A stretch of 64,000 nt of DNA, taken from contig CAAFGE010000018.1 in assembly GCA_900762355.1 (NCBI GenBank), positions 1 to 64,000 on the forward strand. Direction: 5' to 3'. The notes below the pieces were generated by a model. That model saw only the letters and a program-made list of their open reading frames with translations, made no database searches and was not told where the DNA came from. A program made the translations under genes and the position numbers. Position 1 is the first letter of the stretch. Each line of letters begins with the position of its first letter. The DNA comes from an uncultured Collinsella sp. (GTDB taxonomy: Bacteria; Actinomycetota; Coriobacteriia; Coriobacteriales; Coriobacteriaceae). Shown here in pieces: positions 45,462-53,078 of this stretch.

Positions 45462-46984
45462 CATTGGTCCCTCCTTCCCTGGTACATCGCTGCCTCGAGC
45501 ACGTGGTCCTGCGTCACTTGCTCGCTCTCGGCGACGTCGGCGATTGTACGCGCGATACGCACCAGTCGCACAATGCCGCGACCCGTGAGATGTGTGCGCT
45601 TCGACAGGCCGAGCACACACTTCTCCGCCGCATCATCGAGCTCAAAGGTCGAAACGACGCCGTCAATGGACCGTGTCTCGTCATCCTCGGCCTCGGCATC
45701 CGCATCGTCCATACGGGATTCGCGCCAAGCGCGAAAAGCGCGACCGCGCACAACGTAGTCACGTAACTCGGCAGACGACATACCCTCCGCACCCTCGATA
45801 ATCACTTGGGGGTCGGGACGGGTCACATCGATCATCATGTCGATACGGTCGGCCAAAGGACCGCGCAGTTTAGACCGATAGCGCTCGACCATCGCCGCCG
45901 AGCAGCGACACGGCACCTCGCGATCACCCAAGAAGCCGCAGGGGCAAGGGTTACTCGCAGCCAGCAGCTGAAAGCGCGACGGGAAGGTAAAGGCCCCGTC
46001 GACGCGTACGATCCTGACGTAGCCGCGTTCGATGGGCTGACGCAGCGTCTGCAGCACACCCGTGGGAAACTCAGCAAGCTCGTCCAAAAAGAGCACGCCG
46101 CCATGAGCCAGGCTGATCTCACCCGGATGCACCGGGCGCCCTCCGCCAATGAGGCCAGCCGTTGATATGCTGTGATGGGGACTTCGAAACGGCCGATGAC
46201 CTGCCAATAAGCCATCGATGTTCTCACCCAAAACCGAATGGATGCACAGCGCTTCCTGCTGGTCCTCAACGGAAAGCTCGGGCAGAATGCCGGTCATACG
46301 GCGCGCGAGCATGGTCTTACCCGAACCGGGCGAGCCGATCATGAGCAGGCCGAGCTCGCCGGCGGCCGCAAGCGCCATGCCGCGTTTAGCGACTTCCTGC
46401 CCCAGCACATCGGCATAGTCGAGTTCGGGCTCAAAGGTCGTCTCAACACCCTCGGAATCCAGATAATGACGCACGGCATCGCCCATGCCGCGAGCAAGCT
46501 GAGACAGATGATCGATAAAGCCGCAATCAACGCCCGCAAGCGGCACATGCTGATCGGACCTGCCGGCGATAAAGGACAGCCCCATGTCGCGAGCCAGCAG
46601 CTGAAACGCCACCTCGCCCTTGACGGGAAGCACCGTACCGTCCAAGCCGAGCTCGCCGGCGATAAGGCAGCGATCGAGGTTGTCACGGGGAATCTGCCCA
46701 TCGGCCGCCAACACCGCGATGGCGATGGGCAGATCAAAGCCGCTACCGGTCTTGCGAATATCGCCGGGCGCCAGATTGACCGTAATGCCCGAGCGCGGGA
46801 TCTCGAACCCGGCGGAGCGCATCGCACAGCGAATACGACCGCGTGACTCCATCACCTCCATACTCGGAATGCCGAGCATCTGAATACCCGGAACGCCGCC
46901 GGCAAGCGAGACCTCGACCGTGACGGGAATTGCCTCGACGCCGCGGATGCAGGCCGCGTGAACGGCAAACGTCTCGAACGCCAT
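45461..46984 (-). CDS. comM: Mg chelatase-like AAA+ helicase ComM (YifB)
   Basis: AAA+ helicase that promotes branch migration during transformation. The 507-residue product has an N-terminal Lon-like domain (VEVSLAGGVPGIQMLGIPS), Walker A GSPGSGKTMLARR, Walker B GGVLFLDELAEF and a zinc-like CPCGFLGDREVPCRC. The ATG at 46984 overlaps the yraN stop, and its own stop overlaps dprA. yraN-comM-dprA is a widely conserved cluster. Confidence 0.96.
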   Translation of the reverse strand: MAFETFAVHAACIRGVEAIPVTVEVSLAGGVPGIQMLGIPSMEVMESRGRIRCAMRSAGFEIPRSGITVNLAPGDIRKTGSGFDLPIAIAVLAADGQIPRDNLDRCLIAGELGLDGTVLPVKGEVAFQLLARDMGLSFIAGRSDQHVPLAGVDCGFIDHLSQLARGMGDAVRHYLDSEGVETTFEPELDYADVLGQEVAKRGMALAAAGELGLLMIGSPGSGKTMLARRMTGILPELSVEDQQEALCIHSVLGENIDGLLAGHRPFRSPHHSISTAGLIGGGRPVHPGEISLAHGGVLFLDELAEFPTGVLQTLRQPIERGYVRIVRVDGAFTFPSRFQLLAASNPCPCGFLGDREVPCRCSAAMVERYRSKLRGPLADRIDMMIDVTRPDPQVIIEGAEGMSSAELRDYVVRGRAFRAWRESRMDDADAEAEDDETRSIDGVVSTFELDDAAEKCVLGLSKRTHLTGRGIVRLVRIARTIADVAESEQVTQDHVLEAAMYQGRRDQ

Positions 46985-47469
46985 CACGACACCTGCCAAT
47001 CGAATGCGTTGTACTGATGCTCGATCTCGGCGATATGCCCGCCGCGAATGGTGACACCCACGGCATCGAAGCGAATCGCCTTGAGCGGATAATGCTCCAT
47101 GAGATAGCAACTTGCGATGCGGCGGTAGCGGCGTTGTTTTTGGGCGTCCACGGCCTCCTCGGGAAAGACCCGCGTGTTGCAATCCAGTGCGACGCGTCTG
47201 GTCTTGACCTCGGCCATCACCACGACATCGTCGAGCTCATCGAGCAGCACCAGATCGGCCTCGCCCTCGGTGCAACGATAACCCTGCTCCAGCAAGGTGT
47301 AGCCGCGCTCGTTAAAGTAGTCGATGGTGATCAGCTCGCCCAGCATGCCCAGCTCGCGGGGACTGAGTCCCTTGATAAACTCGGGCGTCATCGCCCCGCA
47401 GTCGAGCTCGCCGTTTTCCCAACGCTCCTTGAGCTGCTGCGTCTTGCTCTTTTTGCTTGCGGCACTCAT
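46984..47469 (-). CDS. yraN: UPF0102 protein YraN (predicted endonuclease fold)
   Basis: Small protein of the UPF0102 family with a restriction endonuclease-like core: GELITIDYFNERGYTLLEQG, then EADLVLLDELDDVVVMAEVKTR, which carries the typical D-(E/Q)xK arrangement. Its function is unproved. The 161-residue product has about 40 extra N-terminal residues, Lys- and Glu-rich, compared with the usual 120. A GGAG site lies before the ATG at 47469. Confidence 0.9.
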   Translation of the reverse strand: MSAASKKSKTQQLKERWENGELDCGAMTPEFIKGLSPRELGMLGELITIDYFNERGYTLLEQGYRCTEGEADLVLLDELDDVVVMAEVKTRRVALDCNTRVFPEEAVDAQKQRRYRRIASCYLMEHYPLKAIRFDAVGVTIRGGHIAEIEHQYNAFDWQVS

Positions 47470-47567
47470 GGGGTCTCCTTTCCCGCACGCTGCATTGCCC
47501 CGATGATGAGGGCACCTTTCATGCGGGTAAGTACCGGAAGTAAACCAAAAGCTGACCAAATGCCGTC

Positions 47568-47609
47568 AAAAAACGGGCCGTACGCAGCAATGGTGTTGCA
47601 TACGGCCCG
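47568..47609 (-). terminator. Rho-independent terminator of rnhB
   Basis: A stem of about 12 bp with interruptions (47574-47587 with 47596-47609) is followed by TTTTTT on the minus strand, 49 bases after the rnhB stop. The rest of the 47470-47658 gap shows nothing else. Confidence 0.82.
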
Positions 47610-47658
47610 CTACCAGCAGGTTTATAAAACCCCAGAGGTCCCTGTCTCCACAATTGAC

Positions 47659-48447
47659 CTAGAAAAGGCGCTCAGTCTGCAGAAAGTTTCCGCAAAAGCT
47701 CACGCGGTGCAGTGGACAAAGTCCATGTTTGCGAATGGCCTCGATATGCTCGGGGCTTGCATAGCCCTTCGACTCGGCCAGATGGTACTCGGGATACTCG
47801 GCGTCGTACTCGACCATCATCTCGTCACGCGTGACCTTGGCCATGATGGACGCCGCGGCGATACAGGCGATCTTGGCATCGCCCTTCACCACGTCGCGCT
47901 CGTTGGGAACGGCGCCCAAGGGGTTGCCATCCATGAGGACGCAGTCGGGTTCAAGTCCCGTATCGGCCACGGCGCCCGCAACGGCGGTACGGATAGCACG
48001 GGCCATGCCCATTTCATCGATATCCTTCGGCGCGATATGGCAAAAACCGATTGCCGTCGCCACCTCGGCAATCTTCACCGAGAGCAACTCGCGGCGCGCG
48101 GGCGTGAGCTTTTTGGAATCGTTGATACCCCAGACGCGCGGCTCCATAGGAAGACAGACGGCGCATACCGTCAAAGGGCCGGCCACCGATCCGCGACCTA
48201 CCTCGTCGACACCAACGACCACCCCATCGCCGCCAAGCTCATGCATAAGCTCGTACATGTCATTGACGCGCTCGCGCTCGGCAAGCTCTTTGTCATGGCG
48301 TTTGAGGGCGCGTTCACAAGCCTTGATCACCTGCTGGCGCGGGTCCTCGCGATAATGCTCCACGAGGGCGGGAATCTCCTCAAACGTAGCGCTCGCCAAC
48401 TCACCGGCAACCTGCGATGCCGAAACCGAGCTCGTCATGTTGGCCAT
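47659..48447 (-). CDS. rnhB: Ribonuclease HII
   Basis: Removes RNA from RNA-DNA hybrids and single ribonucleotides from DNA. Active-site residues lie in VGVDEVGRGSVAGPL and VLMDGNPLG, and KVTRDEMM follows. The 262-residue product from ATG 48447 (AAGGAGG seven bases upstream) includes an N-terminal extension of about 75 residues, as in the Bacillus enzyme. It follows rplS after a terminator. Confidence 0.96.
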   Translation of the reverse strand: MANMTSSVSASQVAGELASATFEEIPALVEHYREDPRQQVIKACERALKRHDKELAERERVNDMYELMHELGGDGVVVGVDEVGRGSVAGPLTVCAVCLPMEPRVWGINDSKKLTPARRELLSVKIAEVATAIGFCHIAPKDIDEMGMARAIRTAVAGAVADTGLEPDCVLMDGNPLGAVPNERDVVKGDAKIACIAAASIMAKVTRDEMMVEYDAEYPEYHLAESKGYASPEHIEAIRKHGLCPLHRVSFCGNFLQTERLF

Positions 48448-48476
48448 ACCAGGCCCTCCTTGCATGCAAATCAGAT

Positions 48477-48506
48477 AAAAAGAAGGGCCACCCGAAGGTG
48501 ACCCTT
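48477..48506 (-). terminator. Rho-independent terminator of rplS
   Basis: A 10-bp stem (48483-48492 with 48497-48506, one G-U) with a CGAA-type loop (TTCG on the transcript) is followed by TTTTTA on the minus strand. Confidence 0.88.
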
Positions 48507-48540
48507 GTGTCCAAACGAGTGGACAGACGCTGCGATCTTC

Positions 48541-48882
48541 TTAGCGCTTCTCGGGGATGCGAGCAGCCTTGCCCACCTTGTCGCGGAGGTAGTACAGCTT
48601 GGCGCGACGGACGCGACCATGACGGACGACCTCGAGCTTGGCGATCTTGGGGCTGTGAAGCGGGAAGGTACGCTCAACACCGACACCGAAGGACATCTTG
48701 CGGACGGTGAAGGTCTCGCGGGCACCGGCGCCGGCCATGCGGATGACGTCGCCCTGGAAGACCTGAATGCGTTCGCGGTCGCCTTCCTTAATGCGGTAGT
48801 GAACCTTGACGTTGTCGGCGACGCGAACCTGAGGAATGTCCTCGCGGATCTGCTGACGCTCGATTGCGCGGATGTAATCCAT
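48541..48882 (-). CDS. rplS: 50S ribosomal protein L19
   Basis: Large-subunit protein at the 30S-50S interface. The 113-residue product starts [20 protein letters not shown] and contains [16 protein letters not shown] and the family signature [14 protein letters not shown]. The ATG at 48882 has AAGGA seven bases upstream; an in-frame TTG two codons earlier is less likely. It has its own promoter and terminator and is not next to trmD here, unlike the common rpsP-rimM-trmD-rplS order. Confidence 0.97.
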   Translation of the reverse strand: MDYIRAIERQQIREDIPQVRVADNVKVHYRIKEGDRERIQVFQGDVIRMAGAGARETFTVRKMSFGVGVERTFPLHSPKIAKLEVVRHGRVRRAKLYYLRDKVGKAARIPEKR

Positions 48883-48951
48883 GTGCAATTCCTTACTCTT
48901 CTAGAGGTGCCGTACCACCTTGGCCGGCACGTAGTTGAACAAACGTATTCG

Positions 48952-48979
48952 AGTATACACGCGCGGGTTTCTGCTGCAA
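48952..48979 (-). promoter_or_regulatory. Promoter of rplS
   Basis: On the minus strand TTGCAG (48974-48979), a 16-base spacer and TATACT (48952-48957). The leader contains a GTGCCG/CGGCAC hairpin just before the gene. Confidence 0.6.
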
Positions 48980-49025
48980 GAACATTTTTTCACGCAGACA
49001 AAAAGACAAAACCCGCACATGATAA

Positions 49026-49053
49026 CCGCCCGTCTCACGAATGAGACGGGCGG
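49026..49053 (-). terminator. Hairpin after ppdK
   Basis: A perfect 12-bp stem (49026-49037 with 49042-49053) with a 4-nt loop lies 39 bases after the ppdK stop. The U-tract that follows is poor (TTATC), so termination is probable but not certain. Confidence 0.6.
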
Positions 49054-49091
49054 CATGAAGGGGGCTACGCTAGGCGTCTAAACCCAAAACG

Positions 49092-51842
49092 TTAGGCGGA
49101 ACGCTTGGCCTCGAGCTTGGCCTGAGCGGCAGCCAGGCGCGCGAGGGGCACGCGATAGGGCGAGCAGGACACGTAGTCCACGTCGGCCACGTTAAACAGG
49201 CCCTTGATGGACTTGGGGTCGCCGCCGTGCTCGCCGCACACGCCAAAGTGCATGTCGGGATTGGTGGCGCGGCCCTTCTCGACGGCCAAGCGCACGAGCT
49301 CCAGCACCGCCGCGTCGATGGTCTCGAAGGGGTTGTCTTTCAGGATCTTTTTATGCATGTACAGCGGGATGAACTTGGCCTCGGCGTCATCGCGCGAGAA
49401 GCCAAAGGTCGTCTGGGTGAGGTCGTTGGTGCCAAAGCAGAAGAAGTCGGCATGATGGGCGATCTCGTCAGCGACCATGCAGGCACGCGGCAGCTCGAGC
49501 ATCGTGCCCACGGGAATATTGAGCTCGACGCCTTCCTCGGCGGAAACCTCGGCGATCACGCGCTCGATAACCTCGCGGGTCTGGACATGCTCGGCCGTGA
49601 TGGAAACGAGCGGAACCATGATCTCGGGGCGCGGGTCGACACCCTCCTTGACAAGGCGGGCAGCGGCCGTGGCGACGGCGCGAACCTGCATGAGCGGCAG
49701 ATCGCCAAAGACGACGGACAGGCGCACGCCGCGCAAGCCCAGCATGGGGTTGGACTCGACCATGCCGTCAATGCGACGCAGGCGGGCGCGCAGGGCAGTG
49801 AGCTCCTCCTCGGGAGCGCCGGCGGCCTCCTTCTTGGTGATGGCGACCTCGAGCTCTCGAGGATTATCCAAGAACTCATGAAGCGGCGGATCGAGCAGGC
49901 GGACGACCACATCGCGACCGGACATGGTCTTGAACATCGCCAGGAAGTCCTCGGTCTGAACCTTGAGCAGGTCGGCCAGGGCCTGCTGCTTCACGGCCTC
50001 ATCGTCAGACAGGATAAAGCTCTGGATGATGTTCTTGCGATCGCCCAGGAACATGTGCTCGGTGCGGCACAGACCGATGGCCTCGGCGCCAAACTCGAGC
50101 GCGAGCTCGGCATCCTCGGGGTTGTCGGCATTAACGCGCACGTGGTTGGCGTGGCCACCGGTCTCGTCCAAACGGATCTCATCGGCCCAAGACAGGATGG
50201 TGTCCAGGTCGCCGGTGAGCTCTGCAGAGACCAGGTCGACCGCGCCGTCGACGACGATACCCTGGGTGCCGTCGATGGAGATGACATCGCCCTCGCGCAG
50301 CACGCGGTCGCTGCCCTCGATGCGCACGACCTTCTCTGCCGCGTCAATGTGGAAGCGCTCAACGCCGCAAACGCAGGGCGTACCCATGCCGCGGGCGATA
50401 ACGGCGGCATGGCTCGTCTTGCCACCGTGGCTGGTCAGGATGCCCTCGGCGGCGACCATGCCCTTCAGGTCGTCGGGGTTGGTCTCCCAGCGGACCAGAA
50501 TGACCTTGTGGCCCTCGTTGGCGCGCGCGACGGCGTCATCACTCGAGAACACGACCTCGCCCACTGCGGCACCAGGGCTGGCGTTAAGGCCGCTGGCCAG
50601 GGCCTCGTACTTCTTGGAGGCGTCGAACTGCGGGTGCAGGAGCTGGTCGAGCTGCGCGGGATCGATGCGGCTCACAGCCTCCTCGCGGGTGATGAGGCCC
50701 TCCTCGACCATCTCGATGGCGATGCGCAGGGCGGCGGTGGCGGTGCGCTTGCCCACGCGGGTCTGGAGCATCCAGAGCTTGCCCTGCTCGATGGTAAACT
50801 CGATATCGCACATATCGCGGTAATGATCCTCGAGCGTCAGGAACACGCGCTCGAGCTCCTCGCCTGCGGACTCGAGGCCCGAGGTGGTCTTGAGGTCGGC
50901 GATGGGCTCGGTGTTTCGGATGCCGGCGACGACGTCCTCGCCCTGGGCATTCACCAAAAAGTCGCCATAGAACTCCTTGGTGCCGTCGGCCGGGTTGCGC
51001 GTAAAGGCGACGCCGGTCGCAGAGGTCTCGCCCTTGTTGCCAAAGGCCATGGCCTGGACGTTGACGGCGGTGCCGAGCTCGTCGGAAATGCCGTGCTGCT
51101 TGCGGTAGATGCAGGCGCGCTCGTTCATCCAGCTGCCAAAGACGGCCTGGATGGCAAGGCGCAGCTGGAGCTCCGGATCGTGCGGGAAAACGGGCTTACC
51201 GTCGGCGACCTCGAGCTCGGGATACAGGGTCGCCTCGACGTTCTCGGAGAAGATGCCCTTGAAGGTCTCGACGAGCTCCTGCAGGTCCTCGGCCGAAAGC
51301 TCGGAATCGACACGAACGCCGGCGACCAGGCGGGCCTGGGTCAGGGCGTTCTCGAATAGGTCGGCGTCGACGCCCATGACGACGTTGGAGAACATCTGGA
51401 TAAAGCGGCGGTAGCTATCCCAGGCAAAGCGCGGGTTTTGCGTCTGGGCGATAAGGCCCTGAACGGAATCGTCATTGAGGCCCAGGTTGAGGACTGTGTC
51501 CATCATGCCGGGCATGGAGAACGGAGCGCCCGAGCGAACCGATACGAGCAGCGGATCGGAGGCATCGCCGAGCTTTTTGCCGCAGCGGGCCTCGAGGTCG
51601 GCCTCGGCGGCAACGATCTCATCGAGTGCGCCTTCGGGCCAGACGTTGCCGGCACCGGAGTACTCGACACAGGTCTGGCAGGTAATGGTAAAGCCACCGG
51701 GAACCGGCAGACCGATGCGGCTCATCTCGGCAAGGTTTGCGCCTTTGCCGCCAAGCACGAAGTTCATGGATTTGTCGCCCTCAGTGACACAGGTGCCCTG
51801 GGCGTCGGTTCCAAAACGGTAAACCCTCTTGCAATCGCTCAC
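49092..51842 (-). CDS. ppdK: Pyruvate, phosphate dikinase
   Basis: Interconverts pyruvate, ATP and phosphate with PEP, AMP and pyrophosphate; in anaerobes it serves glycolysis or gluconeogenesis. The 916-residue product has the ATP-grasp start FVLGGKGANLAEMSRIGLPV, the swivelling domain with the catalytic histidine in GGKTSHAAVIARGMGTPC, and the PEP-binding barrel with CFGTNDLTQTTFGFSRDD and CGEHGG. The start is GTG behind GGAAGGGG. The regulator gene ppsR lies just upstream, which supports control by reversible threonine phosphorylation near that histidine. Confidence 0.98.
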   Translation of the reverse strand: MSDCKRVYRFGTDAQGTCVTEGDKSMNFVLGGKGANLAEMSRIGLPVPGGFTITCQTCVEYSGAGNVWPEGALDEIVAAEADLEARCGKKLGDASDPLLVSVRSGAPFSMPGMMDTVLNLGLNDDSVQGLIAQTQNPRFAWDSYRRFIQMFSNVVMGVDADLFENALTQARLVAGVRVDSELSAEDLQELVETFKGIFSENVEATLYPELEVADGKPVFPHDPELQLRLAIQAVFGSWMNERACIYRKQHGISDELGTAVNVQAMAFGNKGETSATGVAFTRNPADGTKEFYGDFLVNAQGEDVVAGIRNTEPIADLKTTSGLESAGEELERVFLTLEDHYRDMCDIEFTIEQGKLWMLQTRVGKRTATAALRIAIEMVEEGLITREEAVSRIDPAQLDQLLHPQFDASKKYEALASGLNASPGAAVGEVVFSSDDAVARANEGHKVILVRWETNPDDLKGMVAAEGILTSHGGKTSHAAVIARGMGTPCVCGVERFHIDAAEKVVRIEGSDRVLREGDVISIDGTQGIVVDGAVDLVSAELTGDLDTILSWADEIRLDETGGHANHVRVNADNPEDAELALEFGAEAIGLCRTEHMFLGDRKNIIQSFILSDDEAVKQQALADLLKVQTEDFLAMFKTMSGRDVVVRLLDPPLHEFLDNPRELEVAITKKEAAGAPEEELTALRARLRRIDGMVESNPMLGLRGVRLSVVFGDLPLMQVRAVATAAARLVKEGVDPRPEIMVPLVSITAEHVQTREVIERVIAEVSAEEGVELNIPVGTMLELPRACMVADEIAHHADFFCFGTNDLTQTTFGFSRDDAEAKFIPLYMHKKILKDNPFETIDAAVLELVRLAVEKGRATNPDMHFGVCGEHGGDPKSIKGLFNVADVDYVSCSPYRVPLARLAAAQAKLEAKRSA

Positions 51843-52168
51843 GATACTTCCCCTTCCATGCGCTTACGCGCACGACCGTGGTAACGAATCGACCCGCCGG
51901 ATGCGGGCCGTGAGGGAACTATACGGCGGGTTTTGGACAGGCTTGAGCAGAGGGTGCGCGGTTTGGTAAACGTGCTAAAACCGGCGGTAAACGGTAGGTA
52001 AAGGTGGTTACCTTATGAAGATACCACTACAAGGAAAGTGCAGGTCGGATGCGATGTTTTTGCTAAATCGCTTTACCATTTATCAGCATTATTTCCAAGT
52101 ATTCTCTTCGGTTAGCTAAAAGAGCCCCGTCCCAAATTAGCTACCCAAACAACCTTGTCCCAAGTGAG
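51843..52168. other. Noncoding region between ppsR and ppdK
   Basis: A 326-base stretch without a gene. It holds a candidate ppdK -10 (51918-51923), five GGTAAA-type repeats (51965-52076) and a pair of GGGACGGGG-loop hairpins (52113-52171). The rest shows nothing recognisable. Confidence 0.7.
51918..52076 (-). promoter_or_regulatory. Candidate ppdK promoter with GGTAAA repeats
   Basis: TATAGT on the minus strand (51918-51923) has no good -35. Upstream lie repeats read on the plus strand as GGTAAACG (51965), GGTAAACGG (51986), GGTAAAGG (51997) and the half-palindrome GGTTACC (52006), plus an inverted copy CTTTACC (52070-52076). Their spacing suggests binding of a regulator, perhaps an activator. 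Confidence 0.4.
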
Positions 52169-52171
52169 CTA
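52113..52171 (-). repeat. Two overlapping hairpin repeats, GGGACGGGG/GGGACAAGG loops (copies B and C)
   Basis: Copy B: TAGCTAA (52113-52119) pairs with TTAGCTA (52137-52143) around a 17-nt loop that reads GGGACGGGG on the minus strand. Copy C reuses the TAGCT arm (52138-52142) with AGCTA (52167-52171) and has GGGACAAGG in its loop. The ppsR stop codon lies inside the outer arm of copy C. Confidence 0.6.
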
Positions 52172-53044
52172 CTTTTGTTGAACGCAACGGGCGGCACGGC
52201 GGGCTCTTGCCTCTTGAATCTCTTCGAGGTGAGCAATGATCTCGGCAGCGCTTTCCTCGATGGCTTTGCCGTCGGTACGCACAACAAAGCAGCCTAAGCG
52301 CTTCATGAGGGCACGAGCTTCCTCAAGCTCGCCGCGCACGCTCTCGGGCTCGGCATAGGAGCCGGCAACGGCACGGGCGTAGTCATCGCCCAAGCGGCTA
52401 TCGCGAATCTCGGAAATCACATCGACGGTCGAAATCAAGCCGAACAGGCGCATCGGGTCAACCTCGTAAATCGACTTGGGCGGCTCCATGCCATGCGCCA
52501 ACGGAACATTGGCGACCTTGTAGCCCTGATAGGCTAAATACATCGACAGCGGCGTCTTGGATGTACGCGACACACCCAGCAGCACGATATCGGCACCCGA
52601 CAGATCGTCACAACCACGACCGTCATCGTGCTCAACGAAATACTCCATGGCCTCGATACGATGGAAATACCGATCGTCGGTCTTGTGAATCACGCCCGCA
52701 ACGCCTTTGGGCGGCACACCGATGAGCGACGACAATACGGCGAGCGTCGGACCGATCAGGTCGACCGAGCGAATGTGCAGCATGCCCAAATAATCGAGCA
52801 CGCGGGCGCGAAGCGCCGGATCGACGATGGTGTGGAACACGGCGATATCGCGATGGTCGGCATCGACGCGCGGCCCCACAAATGACTTGACCTGCTCCAC
52901 GGAGGTCACCTTAGGCAGGCGCAAAACGCGAAAAGCCCCTACATCAAATTGCCCGGACGCCGCAAGCACCACCTCACAAGCGGTATCGCCGAGCGAGTCG
53001 GAGATAACGATAACGGTGGGACGAGCGGTGACCGGGCAATCCAT
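52169..53044 (-). CDS. ppsR: Pyruvate, phosphate dikinase regulatory protein (DUF299)
   Basis: Bifunctional serine/threonine kinase and phosphorylase that inactivates PPDK with ADP and reactivates it with phosphate. The 291-residue product has the P-loop-like GVSRTSKTPLSMYLAYQG near 152-169 and the start TVIVISDSLGDTACEV typical of DUF299. Its ATG has AAAAGGAG upstream. It lies between glyS and its presumed target ppdK. The PPDK form is preferred over the PEP synthase form because ppdK is adjacent. The gene ends in a hairpin repeat. Confidence 0.94.
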   Translation of the reverse strand: MDCPVTARPTVIVISDSLGDTACEVVLAASGQFDVGAFRVLRLPKVTSVEQVKSFVGPRVDADHRDIAVFHTIVDPALRARVLDYLGMLHIRSVDLIGPTLAVLSSLIGVPPKGVAGVIHKTDDRYFHRIEAMEYFVEHDDGRGCDDLSGADIVLLGVSRTSKTPLSMYLAYQGYKVANVPLAHGMEPPKSIYEVDPMRLFGLISTVDVISEIRDSRLGDDYARAVAGSYAEPESVRGELEEARALMKRLGCFVVRTDGKAIEESAAEIIAHLEEIQEARARRAARCVQQK

Positions 53045-53078
53045 GCGGGGCTCCTTTTGCGCTTATGCGCAGGCTGGC

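Noticed and set aside
49227..51359. Long open frame antisense to ppdK
   Set aside because: Same cause, GC-rich third positions. The translation is a low-complexity Leu/Gly/Asp mixture without family features, while ppdK on the other strand is unambiguous.
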